Under the pieces are notes generated by a model. It made no database searches. It was not told where the DNA came from and saw only the letters and a list, made by a program, of their open reading frames with translations. Below, in pieces: positions 63,636 through 64,000 of a DNA stretch of 64,000 nt. A program made the translations under genes and the position numbers. This DNA is from G963556115 sp963666605. GTDB lineage: Bacteria; Planctomycetota; SZUA-567. Each line of letters starts with the position of its first letter. Position 1 is the first letter of the stretch. The DNA lies in assembly GCA_965140405.1 (NCBI GenBank), contig OZ223208.1, positions 1,860,001 to 1,924,000 of the forward strand. Reading direction: 5' to 3'.

Positions 63636-64000
63636 TCAATTCTCCATTGCCTGTTTTGATGATCCGTGCGGCTAAGCATCCTGCTCCAAAACCATTATCA
63701 ATATTGACTACAGCGACACCGTTTGCACATGAATTAAGCATACCTAGTAGTGCTGCGACTCCCTGAAAAGATGCTCCATATCCAACACTAGTTGGTACCC
63801 CTATAACAGCACAATCAACAAGGCCAGCGACTACGCTCGGTAGTGCTCCCTCCATGCCTGCTGTAACAATTATTACAGATGCTTCACTAAGCTTGGCGCT
63901 CGCATTTAAAATTCTGTGTATTCCAGCAACACCAGCATCATGTAAATATTCAACACTACATCCCATTACTCTAGCAGTAATTGCGGCTTCTTCAGCCACA
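63625..64000 (-). CDS. larB: Nickel-pincer cofactor biosynthesis protein LarB, C-terminal part (cut by window)
   Basis: The C-terminal half of a LarB, homologous to PurE/AIR carboxylase. VAEEAAITARVMG, DAGVAGIHRIL, VTAGMEGALPSVVAGLVD, IGVPTSVGYGASFQGVAALLGML and VVNIDNGFGAGCLAARI are diagnostic. LarB carboxylates and hydrolyses nicotinic acid adenine dinucleotide for the LarA lactate racemase cofactor. The start is outside the window; the frame is open to the edge. Confidence 0.92.
   Translation of the reverse strand, partial: VAEEAAITARVMGCSVEYLHDAGVAGIHRILNASAKLSEASVIIVTAGMEGALPSVVAGLVDCAVIGVPTSVGYGASFQGVAALLGMLNSCANGVAVVNIDNGFGAGCLAARIIKTGNGELNDN

Overview
The window is an AT-rich, gene-dense bacterial chromosome segment with a coding protein in almost every stretch. 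It has no rRNA, tRNA, CRISPR array, phage or insertion sequence that I can see. The cell is most likely Gram-negative: YidC has a large periplasmic domain, and there are exported and periplasmic proteins. It is probably a motile fermenter: it has a large flagellar cluster, bifunctional AdhE, the NADH sensor Rex, and no respiratory oxidase. The mix (selenocysteine genes, a sugar isomerase of the FucI/AraA type, an FGGY kinase, AraC, an URO-D-like protein, PKD-type exported repeats, a flagellar order ending flbD-motA-motB-fliL-fliN) recalls Lentisphaerae-like PVC bacteria or spirochaetes. I cannot fix the phylum from sequence alone.

Regions: 1-2558 holds two extremely acidic unknown proteins, the first with an array of 69-bp tandem repeats that runs off the left edge, the second with a C-terminal membrane anchor. 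2641-4656 holds a CCA-adding enzyme and a phosphoglycolate-phosphatase-like HAD enzyme. 4653-8667 is a sugar locus (FGGY kinase, AraC regulator, divergent URO-D-like protein). 9036-13198 is the fermentation locus adhE, rex and a DUF1349 protein. 13220-23368, all on the minus strand, holds an HD protein, mnmE-yidC-yidD-rnpA, a phosphopantetheinyl transferase, a YdjM-like membrane protein, trkH, cbiB/cobD and an exported unknown. 23669-29809 holds selA, selB, a small membrane protein, an NapH-like iron-sulfur membrane protein with a long insertion, and a class IV aminotransferase. 29840-36085 (minus) holds a YczE/YitT-like membrane protein, a chemoreceptor, a sugar-porter MFS protein and a three-repeat PKD-like exported protein.

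36499-55768 is the flagellar block: flgB flgC fliE // fliF fliG fliH fliI fliJ motE-like fecR-like fliK flgD flgE // flbD motA motB fliL fliN. Hairpin-plus-T-run terminators at the two // positions and at the end divide it into three transcription units. A 16-base motif is shared upstream of the first two units, and a sigma-28-like promoter precedes the third. FlgD and FlgE are far longer than usual, a FecR-domain protein sits among the hook genes, and fliM is missing from its usual place before fliN. These unusual features of the flagellar block are the most interesting content.

56042-64000 holds an aspartate-type aminotransferase, greA, a second sugar pair (FucI/AraA-type isomerase divergent from a sodium:solute symporter), a lone acyltransferase E2 subunit without a visible subunit-binding domain, NAD(P)HX dehydratase, and the end of larB (nickel-pincer cofactor synthesis), cut by the right edge.
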